The notes beneath the pieces are model-generated. The model was not told where the DNA came from, did no database searches, and worked only from the letters and a program-made list of their open reading frames with translations. A DNA stretch of 60,000 nt from Bolinopsis microptera (Eukaryota > Ctenophora > Tentaculata > Lobata > Bolinopsidae). The stretch spans positions 4,721,908 to 4,781,907 of the forward strand of contig NC_087082.1 of assembly GCF_026151205.1 (NCBI RefSeq). Reading direction: 5' to 3'. Each line of letters starts with the position of its first letter. Within the stretch, counting starts at the first letter, position 1. Positions 23,276-36,281 of this stretch are shown here, in pieces. The position numbers and the translations under genes were made by a program.

Positions 23276-25471
23276 TGACTGTATAGAGTAATATGATATA
23301 ACAATTAACGGATAAATTGTTTGTGTCAATCATGACATTCAAAGAATCAATAGCGTTCAATTTTGTTTTTCTCTGATCGATGATGTTTTTCTGAATTATT
23401 ATTCAAATGGAATTCACAAATTTAATTATCAGTTATATGAGAGTTATGTCACAAATTTGTTATAATTTAAAAAAAGGTTGTCTAATTTTCAATTAGTCGA
23501 TCGGAGAAAAGTATTAATTAAACTTAAAGCAGAAGTCACTGTATATCACGATCCTCTTGATAAGGTGTTATAGTTTTATAGATTCACAAGCTAAACGAAA
23601 TTAAACCAATTTATATAACATACTATACAACAATTAACTGTACTGTACTGGAAAATGAAATAAATATAATTGCATCGCTTAATAATTATATTCCTCGCAA
23701 AAAGATTACCTTGACATAAGCTCCTCTTATTTTCTTATGTTAGTACACGTTCAACGATAAGAGCACAGCTCAAATACTGTTTTAAATTCTAACCAACTTT
23801 ATAACCTGTAATTAAGGTTTCTGACTAATTTATCACTTTAAATAGTAAATACTAAGCGATATTCTTCTAATTAACTTATTAAAGACTCATTTATTAAATG
23901 ACATACTACATAGTCAGCCAAACAATTTAATAAACCGAGAACATAAAGTGTATGAAGCGAAATGAATAGTTCATGCATTCATGCAATCTAGGAAAAAAAC
24001 ATTGACACGATAATTGTAGCCCAGATGGAATTGCCGATTTAAATTCGAAACATATAAGAATGCAAACAGCTCAGCTACAGCAATTATTAAAATTCAAGCC
24101 AATTCTAGACGTTTTAAAAGTTTTCAATAAGATGACAAAATATAACAGCGAAGTTCAAGAAAAATCAATAACGAAAATAAGAGACACGCAGGTTTAAGTC
24201 GTAAATTTCAATCAATTCAGAGCGCTACTGGTAGGGTGGTAACTCTAAACACCTTTATCTGCTTCCCCATTTAATTAAACTGGGTGTAATATCCCATCAT
24301 TATTTAATCATCTCTGAAATGCGAAAGCATCTTGTTTTGGAATTTGTAATCACTGATCTAAAGATCTAACAGTCACGAGAGTCCTAGACACGTAGCTTAC
24401 AGTGTTTGATGATATTATTACATTATAATCTATCACATATGATAGCCAAAGCTAAAGAAGCATTCATTTTTATTTTTCGTTCACAAGATTACACACTTTC
24501 AAAGTGTGTCATTTTATGAACAAGAAATTTAAATTAATGATTTTTTGGCAATGCTTCTTTGCATGAATGACAGTTTGATTCATGCAACAACAAAAAATCC
24601 ACATGCACAGTATCACACAATTTTGGCAAGGCCTAAAAGACACAGTCAGATAGTTGTCAGCTCGCTGACTGTAAGGGAGAAGGTATATCCGTATTTCGCT
24701 GCTACTGATGCAGTCCTTGATCTGGCAATCAAGGCTTCTCTGTTTTTCGTCTAACTATGTACCGTTGGGCTTGTGGAACCCGTAGGGGGGACATACATAG
24801 GTTAGAATGGTTTTGTGCACCAAGAGGAGTGAGGGAATGAGGGTTGAATAGAGAGAGCTAGAGAGTTGTTAGGGTGGTTAGGATCAGTAGGTGGAGTGTT
24901 TGGTTGGAGCGTTCTGTTTTTGCTGTATAGCATTTTAGTCACTCCGCAGTTTATTAACTGTGTCTCAACTCCCTGTGCTATTTTATGCAAAATTGTTCAG
25001 TTCCCCTGGACAAGTATTTGTATTTGGAACTACAGTGCTTCTTGCAGGATTGGTACCTGCGATACGATACGTTTGTCGCTCAGCACCTTCACTCGCCTTC
25101 ACATTCACAGCATTCACATCAACTATTAATATTACAATTGATAATTAAACAAAATATACAATATACATCGCTATTTATATTGGTAATTCAGCGAGAAGAA
25201 TCCGTAAAACTTTCATTACTATTATGGTTCTCAAAAAAGGTGGATTATCGATAAAAAAAAGGCATGAGCCCTGAGGCTATTAAATCAATCATAAGTAAGC
25301 AATTAGGTATCTTATTGTTAGGAACGATTCAAGAATTTACTAGACTTCAAAATTAGGCCTTACCCTTAAACACATCTTTATAATAACTACCTATCAAATA
25401 TGCAATGCAAATGACAGTGAATAACACTTAGTAATTATGATCTTTACACTCGATCAGATTTTATGACATAC
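23276..25471. other. Intergenic, no gene seen
   Basis: AT-rich. Overlapping ORFs in several frames at 24545-25254 have no recognised features and no consistent splice sites. A final exon of the phosphatase gene could lie here but was not found. Confidence 0.4.
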
Positions 25472-27703
25472 CTGAGGTTTCAGGATCTTCAAATTCAGAT
25501 ATGTGCTTCATGACTGGTTCAAGGAACCATTTGAAAAGAACCACAGCAAACACAGTGCCCAATAAACCTCCCGCCAATACATCCCACCAGTGATGATGGT
25601 AGTCTGAAATTCAGATTAATAAGTTAACAATGAACTTATTATTGTATGTATAATAATCAAATTGGCAGGTGTTTATATATTGATACAAAGTACACTCAGT
25701 CATACTTTAAAGTTTAACACTTACCAACAAGGCGACTGACAGCAACCCAGGATGAAAAAGTAATGATACAAAATTGGAGGGACACTTTGACTGTCAACCA
25801 AAGTGGACTCCACGCATTTGAAATATCGGTGGGTAAGTCCTGGATTATCAGGATGGACAAGATAGTCCCGAAGAATGCCTGAAATATGTTCTATTAGAAA
25901 ATGTTAACAAAATTAGACTTCTTAAGAAATAAAAATTGTCTACCATTAACCATAGCATACTGCTATTTGATCCCAGTTAAGGACCACAACTTTATTATTT
26001 CCAATTGACTTCAACTTCTTAAGCTGTTATTTTAGCAGAATTTCACTACCCATGAAAATTGAGTTACTCTAGATCAAGGTTTAGAATTCAAGGCGTAGCT
26101 TGGTATCTCGCCCTATTCCATCTATTATATCAACAAGAGGCACACCTGGGAGCAATGACTTGAAGGAAATGAATGTCTGCCATCCATTGCTTCCTCTCCA
26201 GTGCAAATAACAGCAGAAACTGTGCTATTAACACAGTCCCCTACCAGCACCATAGACTCATTCAATTTGCATAGAGCCAAAAAGCTTGGTCTTAACTCTC
26301 CCGCCATACATTTCAGAGCATTAGTGAGGATGAGTGCAGCAGGTTTCCAAAGCAAGGTAAAGCATAAAGGAAACCGTCAGTAGGAGGGGAGGGGAGACGT
26401 GGCAAAATCAAGCAAAGCAGGGGTACCACCAAGCACATCAGCAAAAGTAACGGTCCACTTAGAGTTTCTGGCACAGATGGATAGTTCAATGAAGGATCAT
26501 CCTTACAAAAGGGATGTATGTGTGTTGGGAACACACTGGTAAATTTCAAGAGAGTAGTGACAAAAAGTAGCAAACACAGCGTTATTCCTACTGTAGCTAG
26601 TTTGATGCCTCGATCACTAAGAGACATGATACCGAGCCTAACAAACGAAACTTTTAAAATGTATTTTTAACCTCCTACAATATTATATCGAAGTGGTACT
26701 TTTTGTCCGAATTTCGAAATCATGGGTTGAGTAAATTGTCATCATCCAACATTTCAGGGAATACAAGTAAAAAATTATCGGACTATCTTTACTGCGTATT
26801 GTATACGCAAATGGTACCGATACAATGCCTCACCAAAATAATGAAATCACCTCATTTTAAAAATGAGGTCACCTGAATTTGAAGGTACAATGCTACTTGC
26901 AATACTGTTATTTTTAAGGCGCACATCCACACTGATTTCCTGACTAATTTTATTGTATCCCAACTAAAGCTGCTTCTCGGGTGAACATATTAATTAGCAA
27001 TTAGGTTTATTGTTTATTTACGTCATAATTTTACCCAATATTATATTATATTATAATTTATAGTTTAGGGCCTAATCAATTATCATTTCACAAAATAATC
27101 ACAAAAACCACGTTTTATATGATAAGCTACAGGCTACAGCAGTAGCAAGGATACTTATGCAAGAACAAAACTTACGGTAGAAGAATGTCCTGAAGGAAAT
27201 GACCACCTGAAGTCTGGCTTTCCTTTGTGTGTGCAAATAATTTTAGTTGTTTTCAAATCTACCCAAGATTCATTTTTACTCCGCAAATTAGCCACAATGG
27301 TCGCATTTGGTTCGCAACCAGCAATAAAGTGAGGACGCAAACCACCTCTAAAGACCTTAATGACATTCGTGAGAAGGTTAACAAGGATTCCTCCCATCAG
27401 AACAAGGTATACCGCAAGGAGAAATAGAGCTGTTTTATTTCTACCAATTTTATTTTTATGGAGAAGAAGCCATAAGATCATCAAACCAACTGCTACAACA
27501 GAGTTCACTACCACGTTAACAACACCACCGAATGTGTCTGGCAGGACTGGGTAACTTATGGTTCTATCGTCCAGATCAAAGGGTAGCATGGTTGTTGAGA
27601 AGCTGCCACCTTCGAGAAGCAGTGTGAGAAGAACAGCAAGAATGAGTAAAAGAACAGCAATTGCTCCAGAAATTAATTCTTTGCTTCTCTTTGACAAATC
27701 CAT
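25472..27703 (-). CDS. Lipid phosphate phosphatase (PAP2/LPP family)
   Basis: Three exons: 27703-27176 (start ATG; donor GTAAGT), 25878-25725, 25603-25472. Phases 0 and 1 match. The first exon has membrane segments near residues 10-32, 58-80 and 90-115, then the first catalytic motif, K at the start of KVFRGGLRP (KxxxxxxRP), and the second, PSGHSST, split by the intron. Exon 2 gives a membrane segment ending in AVSRLV; exon 3 starts DYHHHWWDVLAGG, completing motif three (SRxxDxxHHxxDV). All key residues are present. The family removes phosphate from phosphatidate, lysophosphatidate and sphingosine-1-phosphate at the outer membrane face. The frame past the 25472 donor reads GMS then a stop, so the gene may end there or splice to an unseen exon. 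The 1.3-kb intron 1 contains a degenerate second copy of exon 1. Confidence 0.87.
26146..26627 (-). pseudogene. Decayed second LPP first exon (tandem duplicate)
   Basis: A paralogue of the 27176-27703 exon in the same orientation: it begins MSLSDRGIKLATVGITLCL, keeps the spacing of the hydrophobic segments and the KCMAGELRP version of the first motif. A frameshift lies near 26345-26375 (between DGFLYALP and WKPAALILTNALK), and the catalytic PSGH has become PSSH. It ends at a GT donor in phase 0, the same phase as the intact exon, so it could once have been an alternative first exon for the shared exons 2 and 3. Confidence 0.75.
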
Positions 27704-27869
27704 GTTCTAGGTAAATAATGAAGTATTAGTGCAGCCAAATAATGTAATGGTAGCACAGTAAAACCCTGATTTGCCATACCCTGATTTACCATAAAATGGT
27801 GATTTACTGGATACTTTCCCCCCAAAAAGTTAAGCCATTTTTCTGGAGTTAAAATGGTCCAGTGGCAAC

Positions 27870-27998
27870 TTGGTCGTTTAGCTCCGGACAGTCTATGCAA
27901 CGTCTATGCAACGTCCATGCAACAACAAAAGAACCGTCTATGCAACGTCTATGCAACGTCCCTGCAGGGACGTTGCTAAACCGGAGCTAAACGACCAA
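27870..27998. mobile_element. 129-bp MITE
   Basis: Perfect 18-bp terminal inverted repeats TTGGTCGTTTAGCTCCGG (27870-27887) and complement (27981-27998), enclosing five copies of a GTCTATGCAAC-like decamer. It lies about 170 bp upstream of the phosphatase ATG and so could sit in its promoter. Target duplication unclear. Confidence 0.75.
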
Positions 27999-28854
27999 CT
28001 TCCCGGTCCAGTATTTATAAAGTTATAAGGTCTGAAACATAAATGGCTGAAGTAAGTTGGTGTGAAAGATATTAAATTAAGGATTTTATTAACTGAAAAT
28101 TAAATCCTGACTAGATAAGGCAGATACACCTAACAAGAAGATATCCAAGAAAAGTTGGCAGGTTTTCTTACAAAAGATTTGAAAACTGGATGATATCTCT
28201 GCATGAAACTCATCAGCCTATCAAAATAATATTCAAGATAATAAAGATGAAATTCCCTAAATTTTAAAATTTCTATTTAAAAATTATTATTACTATAGAA
28301 CTCCAAATATACAAACAATCTGAATACTTTAATATACAATAAAAGATGATTAAAAACGTTTACTGCAGAACAGTGACTGATCATAAAAATTATGTATGAA
28401 AATACAATATAGTCATACCAAACTATCTGGGCACCAATCACCATACAAGTAGAGACAGTGAAATAAACAGACTGGAAAAAGATGGTCTAGTGCAATTCCA
28501 CGGTAACATCCCACTTGGTGAAAATTAAAAATGTTAAGAGACACCTAAAATTTGTTCATTAGACTCTAAACCTTATAGGTCAACAAAAGTTTTTTTGTTT
28601 CATATTGTGTTAGCTTGTGATTTTTCTCATTCAAAGGAACACTACTCGGAAATGAAAAAAAATCATTCAATTTTTCAAAGGGTCATAGTTTGGGTATACT
28701 GCAATATTTATCTATGAAATTCCATACACTAAGGCATAGGCACAAGAATTAGAGCTATGCAAAGTTTCAAAACCGCTCCTCAAAAGCTAGCTGGTTGTCT
28801 AAAAAATTTCAACAACCACGGTGTTGCATCCGTCACAAAGCAAAAAAGTTTTTT

Positions 28855-29120
28855 CAGACTTTCCAACTACAAAACTTAACCACAAAACCAGCTCTGAGCA
28901 CTATTTCTAGGTTCTGAAATGACTAAATGATGCGAATTATAAATCCTCAGAGCTCCCACTCTAAGACTCTACATTAAAAACACTTTCGACCTACAAAACT
29001 TAACTGCACAAAACAAGCTCTGAGCACTATTTCTAGGTTCTGAAATGACTAAATGATGCGAATTATAAATCCTCAGAGTTCCCACTCTACATTAAAAAAA
29101 CTTTCCAGCTACAAAACTTA
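28855..29120. repeat. Tandem repeat, period about 120 bp
   Basis: Two nearly full copies (about 28860 and 28985) and the start of a third share CTACAAAACTTAA..GAGCACTATTTCTAGGT. The third is interrupted at its TTAA by the element at 29122. Confidence 0.75.
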
Positions 29121-29121
29121 A

Positions 29122-29999
29122 GGGGGGGGGGGGGGCCAATGGATATTTTTTGTGAAACTTGATTTCGAGATAGCAGTTGACCAACAAACTAAGACCTGTG
29201 ACCGAACTTTTGAGGGGGTCCCGGACCCCAACCGCCAAACGGTGCCCACGGGGCAGCCACGCCCATATTTGGTCCAAATTAGGCCCAATTTAGCCAAATA
29301 CCCTGAACATGCCCAAAACCCAGATTTTAGGTGCTGTACTTGAAGCTAGTGGTCTCCTGAACTCGTATATAAAATTTCATCAAGATTGGACAAAAAATGA
29401 CTGGGTTATGAGCCAAAAACCATATGCCCATATTTGGGCATACGCACCAAATTTGGTAGATTTCGTCCCATAAATTGGTCAAATATCAATATTTTTGAAT
29501 GAAACTTACTTTATATGAAAGGTAAGCCTAAACTACATATTCTCTGTAAGTTACGTATAGCTTTATATCTGTTTAAATGTGGATACTAAGCCGAAAAGAC
29601 CACAAAATTGAACTAAATTGCCCAAATCTTGGTTCGCTAATTATTTGACTAATTTATGGGACGAAATCTACCAAATTTGGTGCGTATGCCCAAATATGGG
29701 CATATGGTTTTTGGCTCATAACTCAGTCATTTTGTGTCCAATCTTGATGAACTTTTATATACGAGTTCAAGAGACCACTAGCTACAAGTACAGCACCTAA
29801 AATCTGGGTTTTGGGCATGTTCAGGGTATTTGGCTAAATTGGGCCTAATTTGGACCAAATATGGGCGTGGCTGCCCCGCGGGCACCGTTTGGCGGTTGGG
29901 GTCCGGGACCCCCTCAAAAGTTCGGTCACAGGTCTTAGTTTGTTGGTCAACTGCTATCTCGAAATCAAGTTTCACAAAAAAATACCCATGGCTCCCCCC
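29122..29999. mobile_element. Fold-back element, 878 bp, TTAA target duplication
   Basis: Flanked by TTAA at 29118-29121 and 30000-30003. Its arms (about 29122-29480 and 29640-29999) are near-perfect inverted repeats of about 360 bp, starting with a G run and closing on a 160-bp loop. TTAA targets belong to piggyBac and Kolobok; the G-run termini are more like Kolobok. The mirror-image 63- and 65-codon ORFs are products of the arms. No transposase. Confidence 0.85.
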
Positions 30000-30003
30000 T
30001 TAA

Positions 30004-31374
30004 CAATGGACAAGGTGTGAACAGCAGAGTTACGATACCCAAAAACAGAAACATGATAACAGTGAACGAATTGTAAGAGGGTACGGCAGAAATGGTAAGT
30101 TTTATGGGAATCGGCTAGCGCGTTGCTAAGCAATATCAATGAATAGTGCAGAATACCAACATATATTAAAACCGACCGTTATATCATATTAAGATTACTG
30201 TTCATGAGGTATCCATTTCTGGATGAACCTGTTAATAATAATATTTCCTGTTCTCATTCGACACTCTCATATGACACGTGTCCCAGACAGGAAGAACACC
30301 GCTACCCCGCAAATGTGTCCGGGAGGTTTGTTGTTTAATAATATTATTTGATATATTATTATCGTTATATAACTTTAAGTAATAAACGTTGGAGACGAAT
30401 GCAGGTTTACTATGCAGGTTCCCGTCTGTCCTTGAGGCCGTAGAGCAGACTGGTGTGACTGTGAGTACCGATAAAGGTGCCCACTCGAGCTCAGCTGGAG
30501 CACAGCTAGACATGATCATTCTGCGGAAAGTTATGGACGTCAGTTCGCCCAAACAATGAAGAAGGGGCTGGAAGAGTTTGAGACCGGTATTACTACAATT
30601 AGTAATACTAATTACAATTGGTAATTACAATTAGTAAACTAATTAGCACACTTTGAGTAATAGTCAATATGGGTTTGAAGTTGAAAATGTTCTAAGAAAG
30701 TTTCTACTTACTAGTACTGGGAATCTGGTAATCTGCTTTTTTTTATAACTGTGTGAAACTTATGTGCTGACTATATAAAATTTCTGGATTGACTATATTT
30801 TAATATAGAATTAGAACTGCTGCTCTTGGTACTGACAATAAAGAACTAAGACTTCTACAACTACTACTACTACTACTACATGTATGTAGACAAATCACAT
30901 CGAGACAAATCAAACAAAAAGTTGAAATTTACAAAAATGAAATATGATCTTAATTCATAATCACAATTGAAATTCTTGATTTTGGAAATTATTCGCGTAA
31001 CGTACCGAATAGTAAACTTCATTAATGTAGCTTCATTTGCATTTATATTCTCAGTTTCACCGGTAAACCCCTAGGTTTGCCAAGGTATAAGGTCGCAAGT
31101 GTAGTAAACTTGCTCTGAAGCAAACGGCAAACTTAAAATATATTAGACTAAGAATAAGTATGTCACTCCTCTATCATCACTTACAATATTTCAATTTGCG
31201 ATAATAATCAATTAATCGACTAAAATAGCGAGTGGATAACATTTAACTAAAATCGGCAATGTATTCTAAATCTAACGATTTGACTGAAAATCAAATGTCA
31301 CACATTTCTCCACTAAAGATAACCTGACTCATAGTCATTAATTCGATCGATCCACGATTGCTGATTTTGTCATG
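30004..31374. other. No recognised gene
   Basis: Contains a palindromic AATTAGTAAT-type simple repeat at 30590-30650 and a short CTA run at 30860-30878. A minus-strand ORF at 30232-30552 has a possible acceptor near 30520 but no supported partner exon. Confidence 0.35.
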
Positions 31375-33593
31375 CCATAGGTTTTGTCATTGTCATCATT
31401 AGCGATACCTGCTCCGGAAGGAGTACCTCCGGGGGAGCTTCTGTAGTAGAAGCTCGGTAGTAGAGGAGACCAGCTACTAGGACTACTATGAGGAGGCCGC
31501 AGATACCGGGGATTACTATCTCCGCTACGTCGCGGTGAGGGCCTGTTGCTGCTGCTACATGGTCAACTCTGAAGAGTGGGGAGAGATCTGACTAACAGTT
31601 CAAATAATTTAGGGATGTTTACAAAAAACATTTTTTGCCGGTCAAACTAAAAAAAGAACAAGTACATATATATTAATTTCACTTACCCTCCACTGAGAGC
31701 CTTGCTAACCCCCACCACAAACTCAATTTTCTTAACCTTACCATCCAGTGCTGCAACAACAGCCTCACTTGACGGCTGCACAGTCACACTGTCATCAGGG
31801 GTGTCACATGGGGAGATCCAGACTGATACTTTAGTGTCGGAGGCATCTGAGTTTGTTATACCCACACCTGATAGTGATAGTCTGTCTCTGGTGGGACCCG
31901 GACAGTGTTAGCGGTGTGGTGATTTGTGGCACTTGGTATAAGAAAGTAAATAAAGTAAATAAGGCGACATTTTTAAACAATTTTCGGTGATTTTGTTTCT
32001 GACATTTTCAATGAAATACCTTGAGATTTTGGTGATTTGAACAATTTCCTCTTTTAGACCGTTCGCTTGGCGAAATTCTCAAATTTTACTTAGTCAACAT
32101 CTGCTGCCCGGAACTTAAACTCGATCATCGTATTCAATACTGCCAATAGGGGCTGAGGTTACTGGGCGGCGCTCAGCCTGTCATTCCGCCGAATCTTTAT
32201 TATTTATGTTTATGGACATAATAGCCTGGGGTCCCCAGGTAAGGGCTGAGGATGAGATGAAAGTCAGTTATACATGCGAGTGTAACAACAAGCATACAAA
32301 ACCAAGCATAAAGTCTACACAATCAAGTTGACGTATCTTTACATCAATTATGCATGATAAAGGATCATATTGTGAGACTTACGGGTGAGGGTGACAGCAA
32401 AGATAGGCTGGGACGGAGTCCCGAGACCCTTGTCGTTTTTACCGGTAACAGTGATACCGTACAGGGTGGATGGAGACACAGTGTCTCCTATTGTGATGGA
32501 CGTTGTGTCTGTTGTCATGCAGCACGTGTTCTGTTCCAATCCTTACTTTTCCGTCGTACTTTCCGTACTGAAACAGTCGGGTTAAAGTGAGGATTACCGG
32601 CATTAAGTGGAGAAGTTCATCCGCCTTTTTCATTTTTGTGTTATTGAGAAATGAGGATTAAGAAAATAAACATAGTGGTGCTGATTTTGGCAAATGGCCA
32701 GACGCTATCTGCAAATAGGAAGGGGTATATTCTAGTTCGTTCTATTATTGTTGTTATCGAAAAACCCATCTTTATGGATTATGGCACTAATTATCAGGGC
32801 ACCCCATGACTACAATTTGCCCATACCTGGCAACCTCCAATCCGATTATCCAATTCGAGGACAAAATAAGAAATACATGAACCAGATTTTATTGCACTGT
32901 TTTGAAAAAGAAGACAGAGTTGAAAAACAGGTTTCGATACGCACTTAATTGAATTTCTCAATAAATGTTGGCCATGCAAATTGCAAAGCCGCAGCCTATT
33001 TTCTAAACAAGACTCATCTAACATAGTTAGAGGGAATGTTTGCCCTCAACTCATTGTTGAACACAATCTCACGTGCAAGAGTGAGACTATGCTGAGTAGG
33101 TGAAACGCGGGTACTGGGACGGTAGCCGTGGTGTGTGTGGGCGGCAGACAGGATGACGTCATCAAAGAACTGAAGTAGATAAGAAGTAGATAAGAAACTT
33201 ACCCTGACTTCATATTGGATGGCGGTGTTAGTGTCAATAGGGGGTCTCCACATGATTTCGAGAGAGGCAATATGACGCTCTTTCACATATGTACAACACT
33301 GTTACACTTACAGGGCCTGGTGCAAGTGGGATAAACAATTAGTGGTTAGATTATGTTTCAGGATTTATAGATTGTTGGCTTATTGACAATTTTCTCTCAT
33401 ATCCTGATAAAAATTGTTTATTTTATATTTCTGTCATGGCGTGTGCTGTAGATTTGAGCACAAGCCAGAATAAAGGGAAATTGTTATAACTGACCTAGAT
33501 TCGACGGTACAAGCAGTGTAGGATTGTGTGGAGATGTACTTGGGTCATTGTACTGCAACTGAGAACTTGTACGCCTTGAACTTGGGCAGCTGA
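31375..33593 (-). pseudogene. Fibronectin-III single-pass receptor exons, probably a broken gene
   Basis: Minus-strand blocks in order: 33592-33493 (ending LLVPSNLG), about 33313-33209 (FN3 first half: IMWRPPIDTNTAIQYEVR), 32580-32390 (YGKYDGKVRIG, then FN3 second half PSTLYGITVTGKNDKGLG), about 31925-31688 (TVRVPPETDYHYQVWV, another FN3 end), about 31565-31375 (a membrane segment EIVIPGICGLLIVVLVAGLLY, then a short acidic tail and stop). The domain order is that of an FN3 receptor with a tiny cytoplasmic tail. Within three of the blocks the FN3 signature jumps frame: after VTVLYICE near 33275, after KVRIG near 32550, and after HYQVWV near 31870. A mini-element also sits in the 32159-32242 intron. 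Decay is the simplest reading; unrecognised splicing or sequence error is possible. Confidence 0.5.
32159..32242 (-). mobile_element. 84-bp mini-element (same family as 52340)
   Basis: Flanked by GGGCTGAGG at 32150-32158 and 32243-32251. Its complement matches 52340-52432 along nearly its whole length, including the CCTGGGGACCCCAGG hairpin at one end and GCTGAGCGCCGCCCAGTAA at the other. Confidence 0.85.
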
Positions 33594-34530
33594 AAATTAT
33601 TATATTTAGTTGAAAGTTCAATGACAAAACAGTGTGATACAAAATTTTATGGCAATTCCATTGTTTAGACGAAAATTTTAATCAAGAAATAAAAAATTTG
33701 GTTTAATTACCTAACCGGGATATAGGTTTACATTTAATTTCCAGGAATGAACTAGATGAATTTCTGAATTGTGTACACTGTACAGTTCTTGTCACCTTCC
33801 TTTTTTAGATAAAGGTTAACCTTCGATTTAAATGGCGATTGATATCATTGTGTATTATTCACGAAACACAAACTGAAATTCAAGCATTGTATGAATTTCG
33901 GTTTTTGTTTCTTGAATTGTAGAAAATAATTCAAAGAATGCACCTTTTCTTTTTTTCTGAAAATGAATATTGATAGTATAGTACATTTTAAAATATTAAA
34001 ACCTTATTCTTGTTTCTTTATGTTTTACATCTAAAGTATTTCTTATCTTTAAAAACCTCAAGGCGAACGTAATTTTTCCGTAAAAAAGTAAGAAAAATGT
34101 AATCAGACAGAAGCTGTGAATGTATAGTTATGGTTGATAACATCTTACTGATAACAATTCTAAAAACAGTTGCCAAGTATTTTTCAAGATTTATCTTTGC
34201 GGTCATATCAACGTTTCTGGCAGGAGACCAGAGGTTTGGTTTATGGGATCCGCATCCAACTTATTTAGACACTGAGCCCAGCCATAGCCATAACTAGCCA
34301 TGACCTTACGGAACTAGTCTGAAGATACTCGTTTTCTAAACTTGCAGAATATTGTGACAGGAAATAGGAATCAGGGTACAAACATACCGGTTTAGCAAGT
34401 TTTCACTTTTCATAATCCGGAAATTATGATCAGAATGTTTAGGCTTCTTCAGATATATATTTCTGCAGGTAATTTGAAAATAACCTCATCGGGACAAATT
34501 TACGAATAATAAGCCCCCATGTACCCCATA
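33594..34530. other. No gene seen
   Basis: AT-rich sequence. N-terminal exons of the fibronectin-III receptor were sought here on the minus strand without success. Confidence 0.35.
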
Positions 34531-34544
34531 TCTTAGGTATGTGG

Positions 34545-34902
34545 GAAGGGAGAGAGAGAGGGAGGGAGCATGTTTTTTATCATGCGAGGGAGGGAGGGAG
34601 GGATCAGGGAGGGAGGGAGGGAGGGAGGGAGGGAGGGAGGGAAGGAGGGAGGGAGGGAGGGAGGGAGGGAGGGAGGGAGGGAGGGAGGGAGGGAGGGAGG
34701 GAGGGAGGGAGGGAGGGAGGGAGGGAGGGAGGGAGGGAGGGAGGGAGGGAGGGAGGGAGGGAGGGAGGGAGGGAGGGAGGGAGGGAAGGAGGGAGGGAGG
34801 GAGGGAGGGAGGGAGGGAGGGAGGGAGGGAGGGAGGGAGGGAGGGAGGGAGGGAGGGAGGGAGGGAGGGAGGGAGGGGGGGGAGGGAGGGAGGGAGGGAG
34901 AA
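34545..34902. repeat. (GGGA)n tetranucleotide array
   Basis: About 85 tandem GGGA units with a few AAGG interruptions; all overlapping ORFs here (poly Glu-Gly-Arg or Pro-Ser) are artefacts of the array. Confidence 0.95.
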
Positions 34903-35020
34903 TCATGGTTTAGTTTGGGATAAGAAATGGCGGTTTTCGGAAAAATTTCCATATTTTCGTCCCGAAATCAGGTCACCAGAATGTCTCGTAAGGTAGTTAG
35001 TTAAATTATGATATAGTGAA

Positions 35021-36281
35021 GGAACGGGTATATGCCTCATAGAATGGCTAGCCTCACAGAATGGCCAAATTTGTAAATGTTTTTGTAACTAATTTTTTTT
35101 ATAAGACTGGTAGGTTTTGTGGATACCATATGAAACAAAAGTCTTCTGGCAACACTTCCTGTGGTGAAATTATTAACTAGGACCATATTTTCTGACATAA
35201 ATATGACTGTTTATGTAGAAATTTTGAGCACTGAAAATTTGTTTTCAAATTTTTGAACTAAGCTTGCATTTTGGTGAGAACTTCTGGCACCAGTATGACG
35301 GAAGATGTCTAAAGAATAGTATTCATCAAACAAAACGAACATTGTTCAATATAGGAAGAAAAAAATGCTAAAATGGCTACACGCCTCACAAAATGGCCAA
35401 AATATGCCTCACAAAATTTGTTTTCAAATTTTTGAACTAAGTTTGCATTTTGATGAGAACTTCTGGCACCAGTATGACAGAAGATGTTTAAAGAATAGTA
35501 TTCATCAAAAAAAACGAACATTGTTCAATATAGGAAGAAAAAAACGCTAAAATGGCTACACGCCTCACAAAACGGCCAAAATATGCCTCACAAAATGGCC
35601 AAAATTTAAAACTCCTTTTATTGATGCAGACATGTTAGTTTTGATGGTCTAAAGTATTCACAAGCTATTTATTATACAATAACACCCCAGATGGAGTGTT
35701 TTTACAGCCGAATGAAGGTTATAAATCATGAAATCAGGGAATATGAACAAAATGGCCATTTTTGGTGTAGGAAATTATGCCCTTTTTATTCAGTTCTAAG
35801 AAATTTCACCTATATAGGGGTGTTAACAAGGCATATTTATACCAGCAGCATGCCTGAAACAAGAGCCAAAGGTTTTAGAAAAATAAAATTTTCTCGTTTT
35901 CATTTTTTTTGGACATTTTGTGAGGCTTTTTTTTGTTTGTGAAATAATTTTTCACAGCTCAGTTTTTTCGTGAGTTTTAGGTTATTACCCCATTCCTTAA
36001 TAGGTTTTCTAACAACGTGTGGTGATAGAAATTTAAAAAGTATCTCCATCAACAAATTATAGAAATTCAGATTTGGCCATTCTGTGAGGCATGTTTTTTT
36101 GGAGGAAGATTTTCCGGCCAATATTTCTCAAAGAAAAAATGGTTATGAGATTAAATCAACCCCCGGGAAGAAAAATATGAGTGTCAACTTAGCTTCTTAT
36201 GAGAAAAAAACTGGAATAAAGTGTGTTTTGTGATTTTGAGAGACCTTTCTTTTTTTGGCCATTCTGTGAGGCATATACCCG
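35021..36281. mobile_element. 1.26-kb element with TIRs and repeated GCCTCACAAAATGGCC motif
   Basis: Ends CGGGTATATGCCTCAtAGAA (left, from 35025) and the inverted match at 36258-36281, flanked by TAGTGAA at 35014-35020 and 36282-36288. The motif GCCTCACARAATGGCC occurs at least five times near the left half and three times inverted in the right half. A 179-bp internal tandem duplication covers about 35234-35590. The short ORFs are not convincing as proteins. Confidence 0.7.

Noticed and set aside
24545-25254. Overlapping ORFs of 60-90 codons
   Set aside because: Several frames are open at once, with no recognised motif or phase-compatible splice partners.
34533-34996. Overlapping Pro-Ser and Glu-Gly-Arg ORFs
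   Set aside because: Translation of the GGGA array; open in all frames because the repeat lacks stops.
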